This document shows positions 17,109 to 25,584 of a DNA stretch of 55,754 nt, in pieces. The position numbers and the translations under genes are program-made. The notes under the pieces are model-generated. The model was not told the origin of the DNA, made no database searches, and worked only from the letters and a program-made list of their open reading frames with translations. Every line of letters begins with the position of its first letter. The first letter of the stretch is position 1. Source of the DNA: an uncultured Verrucomicrobiota bacterium (lineage in GTDB: Bacteria > Verrucomicrobiota > Verrucomicrobiia > Verrucomicrobiales > Verrucomicrobiaceae); NCBI GenBank assembly GCA_903838675.1, contig CAILZI010000173.1, positions 1 through 55,754 on the forward strand, in the 5' to 3' direction.

Positions 17109-17116
17109 GGTTCCGA

Positions 17117-18004
17117 TCAGGCGGTTTTGAACCGTGATTCGACGACACTCATCAGGCGGTCGAGGACGTAGCCGACGACACCGATGGTGAGGATGCAGAG
17201 AATGATGTGCGCGTAGCTGTTGGCGTTGTATTGCTGCCAGAGAAAGCCGCCTATGCCGGGTCTGCCGGTCAGCATTTCCACCGCCACAATGACGAGCCAG
17301 GCGATGCCGAGGCTCAGGCGGAAACCGGTGAACATGTAGGGCAGCGTGGCAGGCACGAGCACCTTCCAGAGCGTCTTGCTCTTTGAGAGCTTGAGCACCT
17401 TGGCCACATTCAGGTAATCCTGCGGCACGGCGCGCACACCGACAGCGGTGTTCATGACCGTGGGCCACATGGCACAGATGGCGATGGTGAAGAGGGCGGC
17501 AGCGTCAGAGGCCCCAAAGACCGTTCGGCCGTCGCCATTCACAATTTTCACACCGCTGAAGAGAATCATGCCCAGCGGCAGCCATGCGAGCGGCGAGACT
17601 GGCCGCAGCACCTGGATGATCGGATCAAAGGCAATGGTGAATTTCTTCGAGAGGCCCAGGAAGAAACCGATCGGCGTGCCAATGACGAGGGCGATGAAGT
17701 AGCCCTGGACCACCAACACGAGGGACATCCACGTGAACCGCAGGATGCCCTGATCCAGCTCCCCACGCTTCGCGAATGGCTGCTCAATGTAGAGCTTGCT
17801 TGCCGTCCAGGTCTCGACCGGGGTTGGGAGATCGGCGGAAAGCCCTGCGCGTTTGGTGACTTTGATTTTGTCACCGAAATCATCGATTTTTTCGGTGATG
17901 ATGGATTTTCCGGCAATGGAATACCATAGAAGACCACAAACTAATATTGCACAAAACGGCAAAAGGATGGATTCGAGCTTGAAGCGCTGGATAAGGTGCA
18001 TCAT
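17117..18004 (-). CDS. nrtB: Nitrate-type ABC transporter permease (NrtB-like)
   Basis: This 295-residue inner-membrane permease has about six membrane segments. An N-terminal helix (ILLPFCAILVCGLLWYSI) is followed by a 70-residue periplasmic stretch and then the BPD-type permease domain. The ATPase-contact loop is VAKVLKLSKSKTLWKVLVPA, and PRVSPLAWLPLG-like sequence (residues 146-157) is typical of the NrtB/TauC/SsuC family. It would pair with the two ATPases downstream; the four-helix cassette now lies between it and nrtC. Confidence 0.88.
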   Translation of the reverse strand: MMHLIQRFKLESILLPFCAILVCGLLWYSIAGKSIITEKIDDFGDKIKVTKRAGLSADLPTPVETWTASKLYIEQPFAKRGELDQGILRFTWMSLVLVVQGYFIALVIGTPIGFFLGLSKKFTIAFDPIIQVLRPVSPLAWLPLGMILFSGVKIVNGDGRTVFGASDAAALFTIAICAMWPTVMNTAVGVRAVPQDYLNVAKVLKLSKSKTLWKVLVPATLPYMFTGFRLSLGIAWLVIVAVEMLTGRPGIGGFLWQQYNANSYAHIILCILTIGVVGYVLDRLMSVVESRFKTA

Positions 18005-18023
18005 GCGGCTATGCGGTCTGGGG

Positions 18024-19307
18024 TTAGGACTTGAGTGTTTTCACCGCGAAGGCCGCGGCATAGGCTTCGAGGTCGGCCTTTGGATCAAAGGTGACGCCGT
18101 CGAACAGCGTTTCGGGCTTCTCATCGACACCGCCGTGGACGTAGCCAATTTCCTTCATGGCCTCCTCGTAGATGTCCGACCGCATGACCTGTTTTGCGAC
18201 GCCTTCATAATCGGGGGCGCCATCCACGAAGCCCCAGCGACGGAGCTGTGTGAGCCACCATTTGGCATACTTGGCCTGGGGGTAGTTGCAGTTGCGATCA
18301 CTGAAGATCATGTAGTTCGGATCCTTGAACTTGCGGCCGTCACCCATGTTGTACTTGCCTTGAAGGCGACCCAGGATGGCTTCGGGCGGGCAGTTGATGT
18401 AGGTGGCAGCGCTGACGATGTTTGCCTGCTCCTCGCGGTTCTCCATCTTGTCGAGCCAGACACTGGCGTCATGAAGCGCCTTGAGAACTGCTTTGACGGT
18501 CTTTGGATTTTTCGCGGCAAATTCTTCGGTGAAGACGCAGACTTTTTCCGGATGATCTTTCCAGATTCCCTGAGTGGCAATGGAGGTGTAGCCAATATCC
18601 TCGGCGATGGTCTTGGCGTTCCAGGGCTCGCCGACGCAGAAACCGTCCATCTTGCCGACCTTCATGTTGGCGACCATCTGTGGCGGAGGCACGGTGATGA
18701 GAGAAACATCCGCGCCAGCGCCTGCGGCGTCGCCGGGATTGATGCCGCCGGCGGCGAGGTAGTAGCGCATCCACATTGCGTGCGTTCCTGGAGGAAATGT
18801 CATGGCGAAAGTGAGCGGATTACCCTTGGCCTTGGCCTCATCGACGAAGGGCTTCAGTGCCTTTGGATCGTCGGTTACTTTGCCTTTGAAGGTGTTGGCG
18901 AGGGTGATGGCCTGGCCGTTGCGATTGATGATCCAAGGTGCAATCATGGGTTTTTTTGGCGCACCACCCAGGCCCATCGTGCTGGCAATGGGCATGCCGA
19001 GCAGCATGTGGGTGGCCTGGATGTCGCCATTGTTGATTGAATCACGGATGGCCGCCCAACTGGCGCCTTTGCTGACGGTGGAATTGATCCCGTATTTTTT
19101 GAACAGGCCTTTTTCGTGGGCCACGACGATGCTTGAACAGTCAGTGAGGGCAATCATGCCGAACTTCATGTCGGGAGACTCCGGGGAATCATCAGCATAG
19201 GCGGAACCGACCCAGCCCTGAGGCAGGCCGGAGAACAGAGCGCCGAGACTGGCTGTGGCACCTGTGCGCAAGATAGAGCGGCGGGTGAGAGGAGATGCGG
19301 GATTCAT
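18024..19307 (-). CDS. nrtA: Tat-exported nitrate-type ABC substrate-binding protein (NrtA-like)
   Basis: The 427-residue protein starts with a twin-arginine signal (LTRRSILRTGATASLGALFS, R9-R10; likely cleavage after SAYA). The mature part has NrtA/CmpA-family sequence: KFGMIALTDCSSIVVAHEKGLFKKYGI, MLLGMPIASTMGLGG, NRNGQAITLANTFKGKV and CVGEPWNAKTIAEDIGYT. It captures nitrate or nitrite in the periplasm for the NrtB permease. It overlaps the upstream signal-less paralogue by ATGA and precedes nrtB by 19 bases, as expected for one operon. Confidence 0.88.
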   Translation of the reverse strand: MNPASPLTRRSILRTGATASLGALFSGLPQGWVGSAYADDSPESPDMKFGMIALTDCSSIVVAHEKGLFKKYGINSTVSKGASWAAIRDSINNGDIQATHMLLGMPIASTMGLGGAPKKPMIAPWIINRNGQAITLANTFKGKVTDDPKALKPFVDEAKAKGNPLTFAMTFPPGTHAMWMRYYLAAGGINPGDAAGAGADVSLITVPPPQMVANMKVGKMDGFCVGEPWNAKTIAEDIGYTSIATQGIWKDHPEKVCVFTEEFAAKNPKTVKAVLKALHDASVWLDKMENREEQANIVSAATYINCPPEAILGRLQGKYNMGDGRKFKDPNYMIFSDRNCNYPQAKYAKWWLTQLRRWGFVDGAPDYEGVAKQVMRSDIYEEAMKEIGYVHGGVDEKPETLFDGVTFDPKADLEAYAAAFAVKTLKS

Positions 19308-20419
19308 GCTTTGGCTTTCGGGGTGCGATTGTTGGATTTGGTAGATTTTGGGGCGTTGCTGGCGGCGGCGTTAGCTTTGGGAAACTGGAGTTCAGAAGTC
19401 CATGCCTCACGCAGTGCGGAGGCGGCTTCGGTGTATTGGTCGCTGGCAAGCAGACCGTGGGTGATGAACTGATCGAGCAGCCAGCGACCGCGCTCACTCA
19501 CCGGGATGTTGGCTTCACGACGGTGGAAGATGTGGAAATCCGTGACCGCGACGGATTTGTCGAAGCCGAGATCCATGGGCCCAACCAGCGAGCGTTTGAG
19601 GATTTTCTCAGAACCGGAGAAATAGCCACTTTCGGCAAGAACTCGGACGACGTCAGGGCGGTTTTCCTTTGCGTCACAAAACTCGCAGGCTTCTTTCAGA
19701 GCGTTGATGATCGCCTGCGATTCTCCAGCATGAGCACTGATGAAGCGCTCGGTGGTGAGCAGGACTTTTTCAGGGTGACCGGGGGCCAGTTGTTCGCTGG
19801 TGGCAGCAATCCAGCCGATGCCTTGATCAACCGCGTAAGAATTCCAGGGTTCTCCGACGCAATAACCATCAATGAGACCTGCAGCGAGGCTGGAAGCCAT
19901 CTGTGTGGGAGGCAGCGCCACAATGCGCACATCCTTTTCGACATCAATGCCGCCTGACTGCAGCCATTGACGCAGGAGGAAATAATGGGAGGAGTAACGC
20001 GACACCATGCCAAAGGTGAAGCGGCGGCTGAAGGCGCTGCGGATGAGCTTTTTCAAACTGGCCGCATCACGCACGCCGCGGTTCCAGAGATCACGGCTGA
20101 GGGTGATGGCATTGCCATGCAGATTGAAGACGAACGGAGCCACCACCCGGCAGGGCGGGCTGCTGATCCCAAGGCGCATCGCCAGCGCCAGACCGGCAAT
20201 GGCGTGAACCGCATCCAGCTGCCCGTAAAGCAGCTTCTCCCGAATGGTGGCCCATCCGACCTCACAACTTAACTCAACGTGCACGCCGTGTTTTCTAAAC
20301 AGATCCATCTTCCTGGCGACCAGCAGCGGAGCGCAGTCAACCAGGGGGATGAACCCGATACGTACCGGCTGGACGACACCAGACAGCGAGGATTTGGAAA
20401 CTGTGGAATGCAACGACAT
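19304..20419 (-). CDS. Signal-less NrtA-like protein, candidate cytosolic nitrate sensor (NasS-like)
   Basis: The 371-residue protein is a homologue of its neighbour NrtA: VRIGFIPLVDCAPLLVARKM, DAVHAIAGLALAMRLG, NLHGNAITLSRDLWNRGV and CVGEPWNSYAVDQGIGW. It lacks any signal peptide; from the ATG at 20419 it reads MSLHSTVSKSSLSGVVQPVR straight into the domain. An earlier in-frame start would overlap the promoter region. Such cytosolic relatives include NasS, which binds nitrate and controls the antiterminator NasT. No NasT is in the window; a LysR gene is divergent instead. The tail (residues 345-371) is rich in Ser, Lys and Asn. The sensor role is inference. Confidence 0.75.
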   Translation of the reverse strand: MSLHSTVSKSSLSGVVQPVRIGFIPLVDCAPLLVARKMDLFRKHGVHVELSCEVGWATIREKLLYGQLDAVHAIAGLALAMRLGISSPPCRVVAPFVFNLHGNAITLSRDLWNRGVRDAASLKKLIRSAFSRRFTFGMVSRYSSHYFLLRQWLQSGGIDVEKDVRIVALPPTQMASSLAAGLIDGYCVGEPWNSYAVDQGIGWIAATSEQLAPGHPEKVLLTTERFISAHAGESQAIINALKEACEFCDAKENRPDVVRVLAESGYFSGSEKILKRSLVGPMDLGFDKSVAVTDFHIFHRREANIPVSERGRWLLDQFITHGLLASDQYTEAASALREAWTSELQFPKANAAASNAPKSTKSNNRTPKAKA

Positions 20420-20489
20420 GACAACACCATATTCAGCACCAGACGAGCCACCCGCGAGAGTTTCTCCAGAAACAAAGCGCAATGTTTTT

Positions 20490-20507
20490 CAATTCATGTA
20501 TGAATTG
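20490..20507. promoter_or_regulatory. Perfect palindrome in the lysR-nrt divergent promoter region
   Basis: CAATTCAT-GT-ATGAATTG is an 8-2-8 perfect inverted repeat five bases upstream of the lysR start codon and about 70 bases from the start of the divergent nrt operon. Its position and symmetry fit an autoregulatory LysR operator. A half-site-like CATTCATG overlaps the lysR start just downstream. Confidence 0.6.
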
Positions 20508-20512
20508 CATTC

Positions 20513-21427
20513 ATGGAACAAGCCATCGACACCCGGCAGCTCCGCGCCTTTGTCCGTCTGGCGCGCAGCGGCAGCTTCACCCAAACCGGACGCGAACTGC
20601 ACCTGACGCAGAGCGCTGTCAGCCATGCCATCAAGTCTCTGGAAACCGATCTCGGCAGCCGGCTGTTTCACCGGCAGGGCAAGCATGTGCACCTCACCCA
20701 TGCAGGGCGTGAACTGCTGCCCCATGCTGAGACGATTCTACAGTCCATGAGCCATGCACGGGCCGTGCTCGGAACGCTGGATCAGACGCCGCGCGGCAAA
20801 TTGAAAATTGGCTGCACCACGGCGGCGGCGCAGTTCATCCTGCCCACGGTGCTGCGTGAGTTCAAGGAGTCCTTCCCGCTCTATGAAATCAAGGTCACCT
20901 GTGGAGAAACCCCCGACACGATTGAGCGCCTGGTGAGCAACGAGATCGACCTCGCGGTCAGCCTGCGCCCGCTCGATGTTTCGCGCATGAACTGCCACGC
21001 CATCTTTGATGACGAGCTGGAGTTTCTCGTCTCACCTCTGCACCGCTGGGCTCAATCACGGCCAAAGCTTAAAGATGCGGTGAACGAAACGTTCATCGTG
21101 GCGAGTCGCAACAGCATGAATTTCTCAATGATTCAGGAGTACTTTCTCAAGAACGGCGTGCGCCTGCACTCCTTCATCGAGCTGGGCAGCTCCGAAGCCA
21201 CGGTGGAGCTGGCCAAGCTGGGCATCGGCGTGGCGATAGCCGCACGGTGGATTGCCCGCGACGAGATCGAAGCCGGACAGTTGATCGCACAGCCTCTGCC
21301 GAAAGCGAAGCTCAAGCGTCGCTGGATTGTCTCAACGCTCAAGAACCGCCCATTGAACCTGCCCGAGCGCACGTTTATCGGACTCTGTGAGGAAGTGGGG
21401 CGGCGGATGAGCAGCGATCAGTTGTAA
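20513..21427 (+). CDS. LysR-family transcriptional regulator
   Basis: The 304-residue protein has an N-terminal winged helix-turn-helix at residues 6-65 (LRAFVRLARSGSFTQTGREL, then TQSAVSHAIKSLE), and a LysR substrate-binding domain from about residue 92 (KLKIGCTTAAAQFILP, ending in LAKLGIGVAIAARWIA). It is divergent from the nrt/nas genes, the usual arrangement for a LysR activator of adjacent genes. In cyanobacteria the LysR protein NtcB activates nitrate assimilation genes; equivalence is inferred from position only. Confidence 0.9.
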   Translation: MEQAIDTRQLRAFVRLARSGSFTQTGRELHLTQSAVSHAIKSLETDLGSRLFHRQGKHVHLTHAGRELLPHAETILQSMSHARAVLGTLDQTPRGKLKIGCTTAAAQFILPTVLREFKESFPLYEIKVTCGETPDTIERLVSNEIDLAVSLRPLDVSRMNCHAIFDDELEFLVSPLHRWAQSRPKLKDAVNETFIVASRNSMNFSMIQEYFLKNGVRLHSFIELGSSEATVELAKLGIGVAIAARWIARDEIEAGQLIAQPLPKAKLKRRWIVSTLKNRPLNLPERTFIGLCEEVGRRMSSDQL

Positions 21428-21520
21428 CAGCGCCAAGCAGAGACTGACGAGAATGCCTTTTCGAGACTCGTGGAATTCGTGCCTCGGGGATAGAAAGGCT
21501 GTCCTTCGAGCTACGGAGGG

Positions 21521-21639
<119 letters not shown>

Positions 21640-21757
21640 GGATCATTTTCGAGGCGGGGAGAGTACCGCGTCCGCGACTGAATGCAAGGCGGGGCTTACA
21701 ATGACCCCGGAGAATTGCAGTTGTATTCAGCGGCGGCTGGTGATCTTTGGCGTCGTT

Positions 21758-21976
21758 ATGCAAATTCTCTCTGTTCTTATCGGTCTGGTGTGCGCGGTCC
21801 TGCTGGTGCCGGGACTCATCCCTCTGCTGGGCTGGCTGCAATGGGCCGTGCTGGCAGGCTGCGTGGTGGGGATCATCTTTGGTTCTTTTTGTCAGCGCAA
21901 GATCGGTCTGACGATCAATGTCGCCGTCGCCGTGGTGGCGGCGCTGCGGTTGTTCCTAGGCGGCGGATTGTTTTAA
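21758..21976 (+). CDS. Small hydrophobic membrane protein
   Basis: The 72-residue product from the ATG at 21758 is almost entirely hydrophobic and has three likely helices: MQILSVLIGLVCAVLLVPGL, LLGWLQWAVLAGCVVGIIFG and LTINVAVAVVAALRLFLGG. An earlier in-frame ATG at 21701 would add 19 residues that do not look like a signal. No family was recognised. It follows tRNA-Ser divergently and precedes a repeat region. Confidence 0.5.
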   Translation: MQILSVLIGLVCAVLLVPGLIPLLGWLQWAVLAGCVVGIIFGSFCQRKIGLTINVAVAVVAALRLFLGGGLF

Positions 21977-22014
21977 GCTTTGGCTGGCGATGTGAGGCGA
22001 GTGGAGGCCGTGGG

Positions 22015-22170
22015 CAACGATGCGCGGCGGAGCTCTTTGCAGACGCTGCTGGTGAGCGGTGTGTGTGACGGGGTCCTGGGTTTGCTCCCGGTCGATGGCA
22101 TGGAAACCCAGGGTCGCCTCGCTAAGGCTCGGCTGACCCTGGGCTGTATTACGCAGCCCCTTCAGGGCTG
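22015..22170 (+). repeat. Dispersed hairpin repeat, copy 1
   Basis: About 155 bases resemble 33700-33845. Two hairpins end the repeat: CCCAGGGTC (22107-22115) pairs with GACCCTGGG (22135-22143) around a CTCGCTAAGGCTCGG loop, and CAGCCC (22154-22159) pairs with GGGCTG (22165-22170). An 89-codon frame through it has no family sequence and is not called. The rest of the gap from 21977 to 22276 shows nothing else. Confidence 0.75.
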
Positions 22171-22276
22171 GTGTGTTGCGGCGTGGAATGGCGGAAGATC
22201 GCGGCCTTGCAACAAGGACTTAGACTGTGCGGGGGGGCGATGCGGCTGAAGGTGGAAGCTGGACGAAATTCCGCGT

Positions 22277-22891
22277 TCATCGAGTGCCAGCTTTTGCCGG
22301 CAGCTTCACTTTGCCGTGTTTGACGCTGAGGTGGGGGCTGTGGCGGGAGAGGAAGCGCCAGGGGTAGTCGATGGCCTGGCTGATGCCGACGCGGATGTCG
22401 GTGACGACCTCGTAGGGGGCGGAGGTGGGTTGGATGAGGCCGCAGCCGGCGGGGCGGCCTTTGCCCGCCATGGGGAGGCCGTGATGGGTGCCATCGATGC
22501 CCAAGGCCAGAGCGAGCTTGCCGGGGCCGGAGCAGAGTTCGTGGAGTTTTTCACGGTGGCGGCGCTGCTGCATTTGCTGGATGCCGCGAGTGGGCTCCAG
22601 GGCACGGATGAGGATGAGGCCGTCCTGTGAACCCCCTTTGACGTGGAGGTTGAAGAGCCAGTACATGCCGTAGTTGAAATAGACATAGGCTGCGCCGGGC
22701 GGGTGTGATTTTACAAACTCGCGCGCGCTGGGGCGGGTGGCGGTGTGGGCGGCGAGGTCTCCTTCCACCGAGTAGGCTTCGGTCTCGACGATGATGCCGG
22801 CGCAGCCTTTCCAGACGAGCTCGACGCCGATGAGGTCGCGGGCGACGGTGAGGACGTCGCGCTCGAAAAAATCACGGGTGAGATAGCTCAT
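22277..22891 (-). CDS. mpg: 3-methyladenine DNA glycosylase (AAG/Mpg family)
   Basis: The 204-residue enzyme removes alkylated purines such as 3-methyladenine as the first step of base excision repair. It starts MSYLTRDFFERDVLTVARDL and has GIIVETEAYSVEGDLAAH, which holds the catalytic glutamate, AYVYFNYGMYWLFNL with the intercalating tyrosine region, and LCSGPGKLALALGID. Length is normal for the bacterial enzyme. It ends shortly after the repeat and starts three bases from the Nif3-like gene stop on the same strand. Confidence 0.92.
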   Translation of the reverse strand: MSYLTRDFFERDVLTVARDLIGVELVWKGCAGIIVETEAYSVEGDLAAHTATRPSAREFVKSHPPGAAYVYFNYGMYWLFNLHVKGGSQDGLILIRALEPTRGIQQMQQRRHREKLHELCSGPGKLALALGIDGTHHGLPMAGKGRPAGCGLIQPTSAPYEVVTDIRVGISQAIDYPWRFLSRHSPHLSVKHGKVKLPAKAGTR

Positions 22892-22894
22892 GGC

Positions 22895-23653
22895 TCACAG
22901 GCCGGTGGGGTGATCCACGAATTCCCAGGGGATGCCGAACTTGGTTTCGATGTAGGCGGAGAGGGCTTTGACGCCGAAGGTCTCGGTGGCGTAGTGGCCG
23001 CCGTAGATGAGGTTGACGCCGATCTCTTCGGCGAGGGTGTAGCTCCAGTGGGGGCCCTCGCCGGTGATGAAGGTGTCGATGCCTGCTTTTGCAGCGGCAG
23101 CGACCTCCGAACCAGAACCTCCCGACGAGATGCCAATTTTACGGGTTGTTTTTGGACCGCCAGGACAGACATGCACCGGGCTGCCGCCGAGTGCTGATTG
23201 AAATTGGGCGACCAGATCATCCACGGGCATGGCATGGTTCACGGTCACACCCACCGCATTGCCTTTGTATTCCAAAAAGCCGCCAGTTGGCGTCAAACCC
23301 AGGGACTGAGCAATTTGGGCGTTGTTGCCGAGGGTGGGATGAACATCCAATGGAAGGTGGCAGCTGTACACTGCGAGGCCAGCATCCAGCGCGACTTTTA
23401 TTTTTTGGAAGACCGGGCCGGTCCAGGTTTGGAGGCCGGTCCAGAACATGCCGTGGTGGACGATGAGGAGGTCAGCGCCTGCTGCGACGGCTTTTTTAAT
23501 GACGGGCAGGGTGGCATCCACTGCGGCGACGATCTTGGTGACTTCTCCTTTGCGGTTTTCGAGCTGAAGGCCGTTGAGGGCGTTCGAGTAGTCCGCGATC
23601 TCTGCGATGCGCAGTTCGGTGTCGAGGTGGGAGACGAGGTCGGCGAGATTCAT
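22895..23653 (-). CDS. Nif3-like dinuclear metal center protein (DUF34/YqfO family)
   Basis: The 252-residue protein begins MNLADLVSHLDTELRIAEIA and continues with SNALNGLQLENRKGEVTKIV, the typical Nif3 opening. Metal-binding residues are in LLIVHHGMFW (two histidines), VYSCHLPLDVHPTLGNNAQI, and near the end TGEGPHWSYTLAEEIG and GGHYATETFGVKAL. The family is conserved in all domains but its true reaction is still unsettled. The start at 23653 is chosen because the much longer open frame upstream lies antisense to the next gene and carries no family sequence. Confidence 0.88.
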   Translation of the reverse strand: MNLADLVSHLDTELRIAEIADYSNALNGLQLENRKGEVTKIVAAVDATLPVIKKAVAAGADLLIVHHGMFWTGLQTWTGPVFQKIKVALDAGLAVYSCHLPLDVHPTLGNNAQIAQSLGLTPTGGFLEYKGNAVGVTVNHAMPVDDLVAQFQSALGGSPVHVCPGGPKTTRKIGISSGGSGSEVAAAAKAGIDTFITGEGPHWSYTLAEEIGVNLIYGGHYATETFGVKALSAYIETKFGIPWEFVDHPTGL

Positions 23654-23683
23654 GCTGGACAGTGGATAAGTCGGTTGGATAGC

Positions 23684-24451
23684 ATGTGCATCATGTGCTG
23701 CTTCACGGGAAAAGTCGAGGAGGTCAAAAACACACGCATCTTTGGCCGGCTGGGTGAGCGTGGGAACCAGGTGCTCATCTATCAGATGTCGGTGAATGTG
23801 CCGCGAGACCTGGCGATGGTGCTGCCGGTGCCGATCAAGAAAGGTGCGGGCGAGGATGCAGTGAAGTTTTTTGACTTCTCGAAGTATGACCGGGTGTTTG
23901 AGGATCTCTGGGAAATGTTTCCAGCTCCCAATTTCGGGGCGGATCCCTTTGGGGCAGCGCCCGCGGCTGCGAAGAGCCGGACGCTCGAAGTCATCACCGT
24001 GGGAGCTTTTGACGCGAGCTTTGTCCCGACCGCTGCGGATTTCAGCCGGCTGGATGAGCGCTTTCGTCTGCCTAAGGGAGTTTGGGCGAAGCTGCCGGGC
24101 TATGAGGATTTTGGATTTGCGGTGTTCAAGCTGAAACCGGGCAAAGCGCAGGTGCATCCGATGGCGTTTTCGTTTCCGACGGCACTGGCGGGCACGGTCT
24201 TTTTCCCGACGCTGCACATTCACGATGGGAAAATTCATGCGAAGGAGACTTTTGACCACATGCTGTATCTGCAAGGCGCAGGGCTGAATGTGATGGGTGG
24301 AGGCTGGGAGGAATCACCGGGACTGGCAGTGACGAAGGTCAAATGTGGATACACACATGGAATGATCCGGCCGGAGATGCATGTGTACCGCAATGCTATT
24401 CGTGGGATCTGTGACAACGGTGATATTTTGGTGAAGCCGAAGAAGGTTTGA
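23684..24451 (+). CDS. Conserved-looking protein of unknown function with Cys-rich N-terminus
   Basis: The 255-residue soluble protein begins MCIMCCFTGKVEEVKNTRIF; an in-frame ATG at 23693 gives a start three residues later. It contains proline and aromatic-rich stretches (FPAPNFGADPFG-like at about 77-90; HPMAFSFPTALAGTVFFPTLH later) and a histidine-containing IHDGKIHAKETFDH. No membrane segment or signal is visible. I do not recognise a family. It is divergent from the Nif3-like gene (30-base gap) and its stop is three bases before gluQ, so it is probably co-transcribed with gluQ. The cysteines and histidines suggest metal binding but nothing firmer. Confidence 0.7.
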   Translation: MCIMCCFTGKVEEVKNTRIFGRLGERGNQVLIYQMSVNVPRDLAMVLPVPIKKGAGEDAVKFFDFSKYDRVFEDLWEMFPAPNFGADPFGAAPAAAKSRTLEVITVGAFDASFVPTAADFSRLDERFRLPKGVWAKLPGYEDFGFAVFKLKPGKAQVHPMAFSFPTALAGTVFFPTLHIHDGKIHAKETFDHMLYLQGAGLNVMGGGWEESPGLAVTKVKCGYTHGMIRPEMHVYRNAIRGICDNGDILVKPKKV

Positions 24452-24453
24452 GC

Positions 24454-25287
24454 ATGCCTGAAGTCACACGATTCGCCCCCAGTCCCACCGGATGGCTGCA
24501 TCTGGGGCATGCGTATGCGGCGTTGTTTGCGCAGGAAAAGGCGGCGGGGGGGCGGTTTTTGATCCGACTGGAGGATATTGATGGGACGCGGGCACGGCCT
24601 GAGTATGAGGGGGCGATCTTTGAGGATCTGGCGTGGCTGGGACTGGAGTGGGAGAAGCCGGTGCGGCGGCAGTCGGACCATTTTGAGGATTACCGCGCGG
24701 CTTTGGAGAAGCTGGAGGGGACGGGGGTGCTGTATCCGTGCTTTTGCACGAGGCGGGAGATTCAGGACGAGATCGCGCGGGCGGGAAATGCGCCGCAGGG
24801 GCCGGACGGGCCGCTGTACCCGGGGACGTGCCGGAATCGCGACGCAGGTGAGCGGGCGCAGCGGATGGCGGCTGGGGAGTCGTATGCGCTGAGGCTTGAC
24901 GTGACGAAGGCGGCGGGGCTTGTTGAAGAAGAACTGGGCTGGACGGATCGAGGGCGTGGGGTTTTCAAGGCGCAGCCTGGGGTGTTTGGGGATGTGGTGC
25001 TGGCGCGGAAAGACACGCCGGCGAGTTATCATCTGGCGGTGGTGGTGGATGACGCGCTGCAGGGCATCACGCTGGTGACGCGGGGTGAGGATCTGCTGGA
25101 GGCGACGCATCTGCACCGGCTTTTGCAGGCGCTGCTGGGGCTGCCGGTGCCGGAGTGGCAGCACCATCGGTTGATCACGGATGAGAGCGGCAAACGGCTG
25201 GCGAAGCGGGATGATGCGCGGTCCTTGCGCAGTCTGCGGGCGGCGGGGTGGACGGCGGAGAGGGTGAGGCTGGGACTGAATGACTAA
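24454..25287 (+). CDS. gluQ: Glutamyl-Q tRNA(Asp) synthetase
   Basis: The 277-residue enzyme attaches glutamate to the queuosine base of tRNA-Asp. It is a truncated GluRS: the HIGH-type motif is FAPSPTGWLHLGHAYAAL, the zinc site is CFC near residue 96 with Y and C in YPGTCR, and the KMSKS-type motif is KRLAKRDD. The anticodon-binding domain of full GluRS is absent, as expected for GluQ-RS. The ATG at 24454 lies just after the previous gene's stop. Confidence 0.92.
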   Translation: MPEVTRFAPSPTGWLHLGHAYAALFAQEKAAGGRFLIRLEDIDGTRARPEYEGAIFEDLAWLGLEWEKPVRRQSDHFEDYRAALEKLEGTGVLYPCFCTRREIQDEIARAGNAPQGPDGPLYPGTCRNRDAGERAQRMAAGESYALRLDVTKAAGLVEEELGWTDRGRGVFKAQPGVFGDVVLARKDTPASYHLAVVVDDALQGITLVTRGEDLLEATHLHRLLQALLGLPVPEWQHHRLITDESGKRLAKRDDARSLRSLRAAGWTAERVRLGLND

Positions 25288-25584
25288 TGAATAAATCCGA
25301 ATGACGAAATAATGGCGAATGACGAAGTTCGAAGCCTAGGGAGGCGCTGATTTATTCCAGTCAGATAAAACGCACTTCCTGAGAGGCTGAATTTCCAACG
25401 CGAATAGCGGAGAATATTCGAGAACAACCGCGAATCAGAATCACACACAGAGCCATTCGCGGCCATTCTCATTGGATGCCTTTGGCCGCGGTTTCATTGA
25501 TCGGTGGTTCCCTAGGGGACGCGAAGACTGGCAAAGCCTCCCCGGCACCTTGGTACTTTGGCTTTGGATCGCCCGCCAGGTGGC
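25288..25584. other. Intergenic region with short degenerate repeats, no gene
   Basis: The first part contains AATGACGAA-type repeats (25295-25327). The middle has scattered CGCGAAT/CGAATA words (25398-25470), like decayed short tandem repeats. No open frame with family sequence, RNA or terminator with a U-tract was seen. The flanking genes converge here. Confidence 0.5.

Noticed and set aside
16675..17116. The inverted repeats considered as a CRISPR or attachment site
   Set aside because: There are only two inverted ends, no spacers of even length and no Cas genes or integrase; an IVP-type cassette explains them better.
17796..19040. A 414-codon plus-strand frame over nrtA and nrtB
   Set aside because: It is antisense to two recognisable transporter genes.
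20435..20450. GG-N10-GC sequence on the minus strand before the NasS-like gene
   Set aside because: A start of transcription would fall about five bases before the start codon, and the -24 half has a mismatch, so it is probably chance.
21980..22249. An 89-codon frame in the repeat region, similar in translation to one near 33700
   Set aside because: The similarity comes from the shared DNA repeat with its hairpins; the frames break at different points and show no protein-like constraint.
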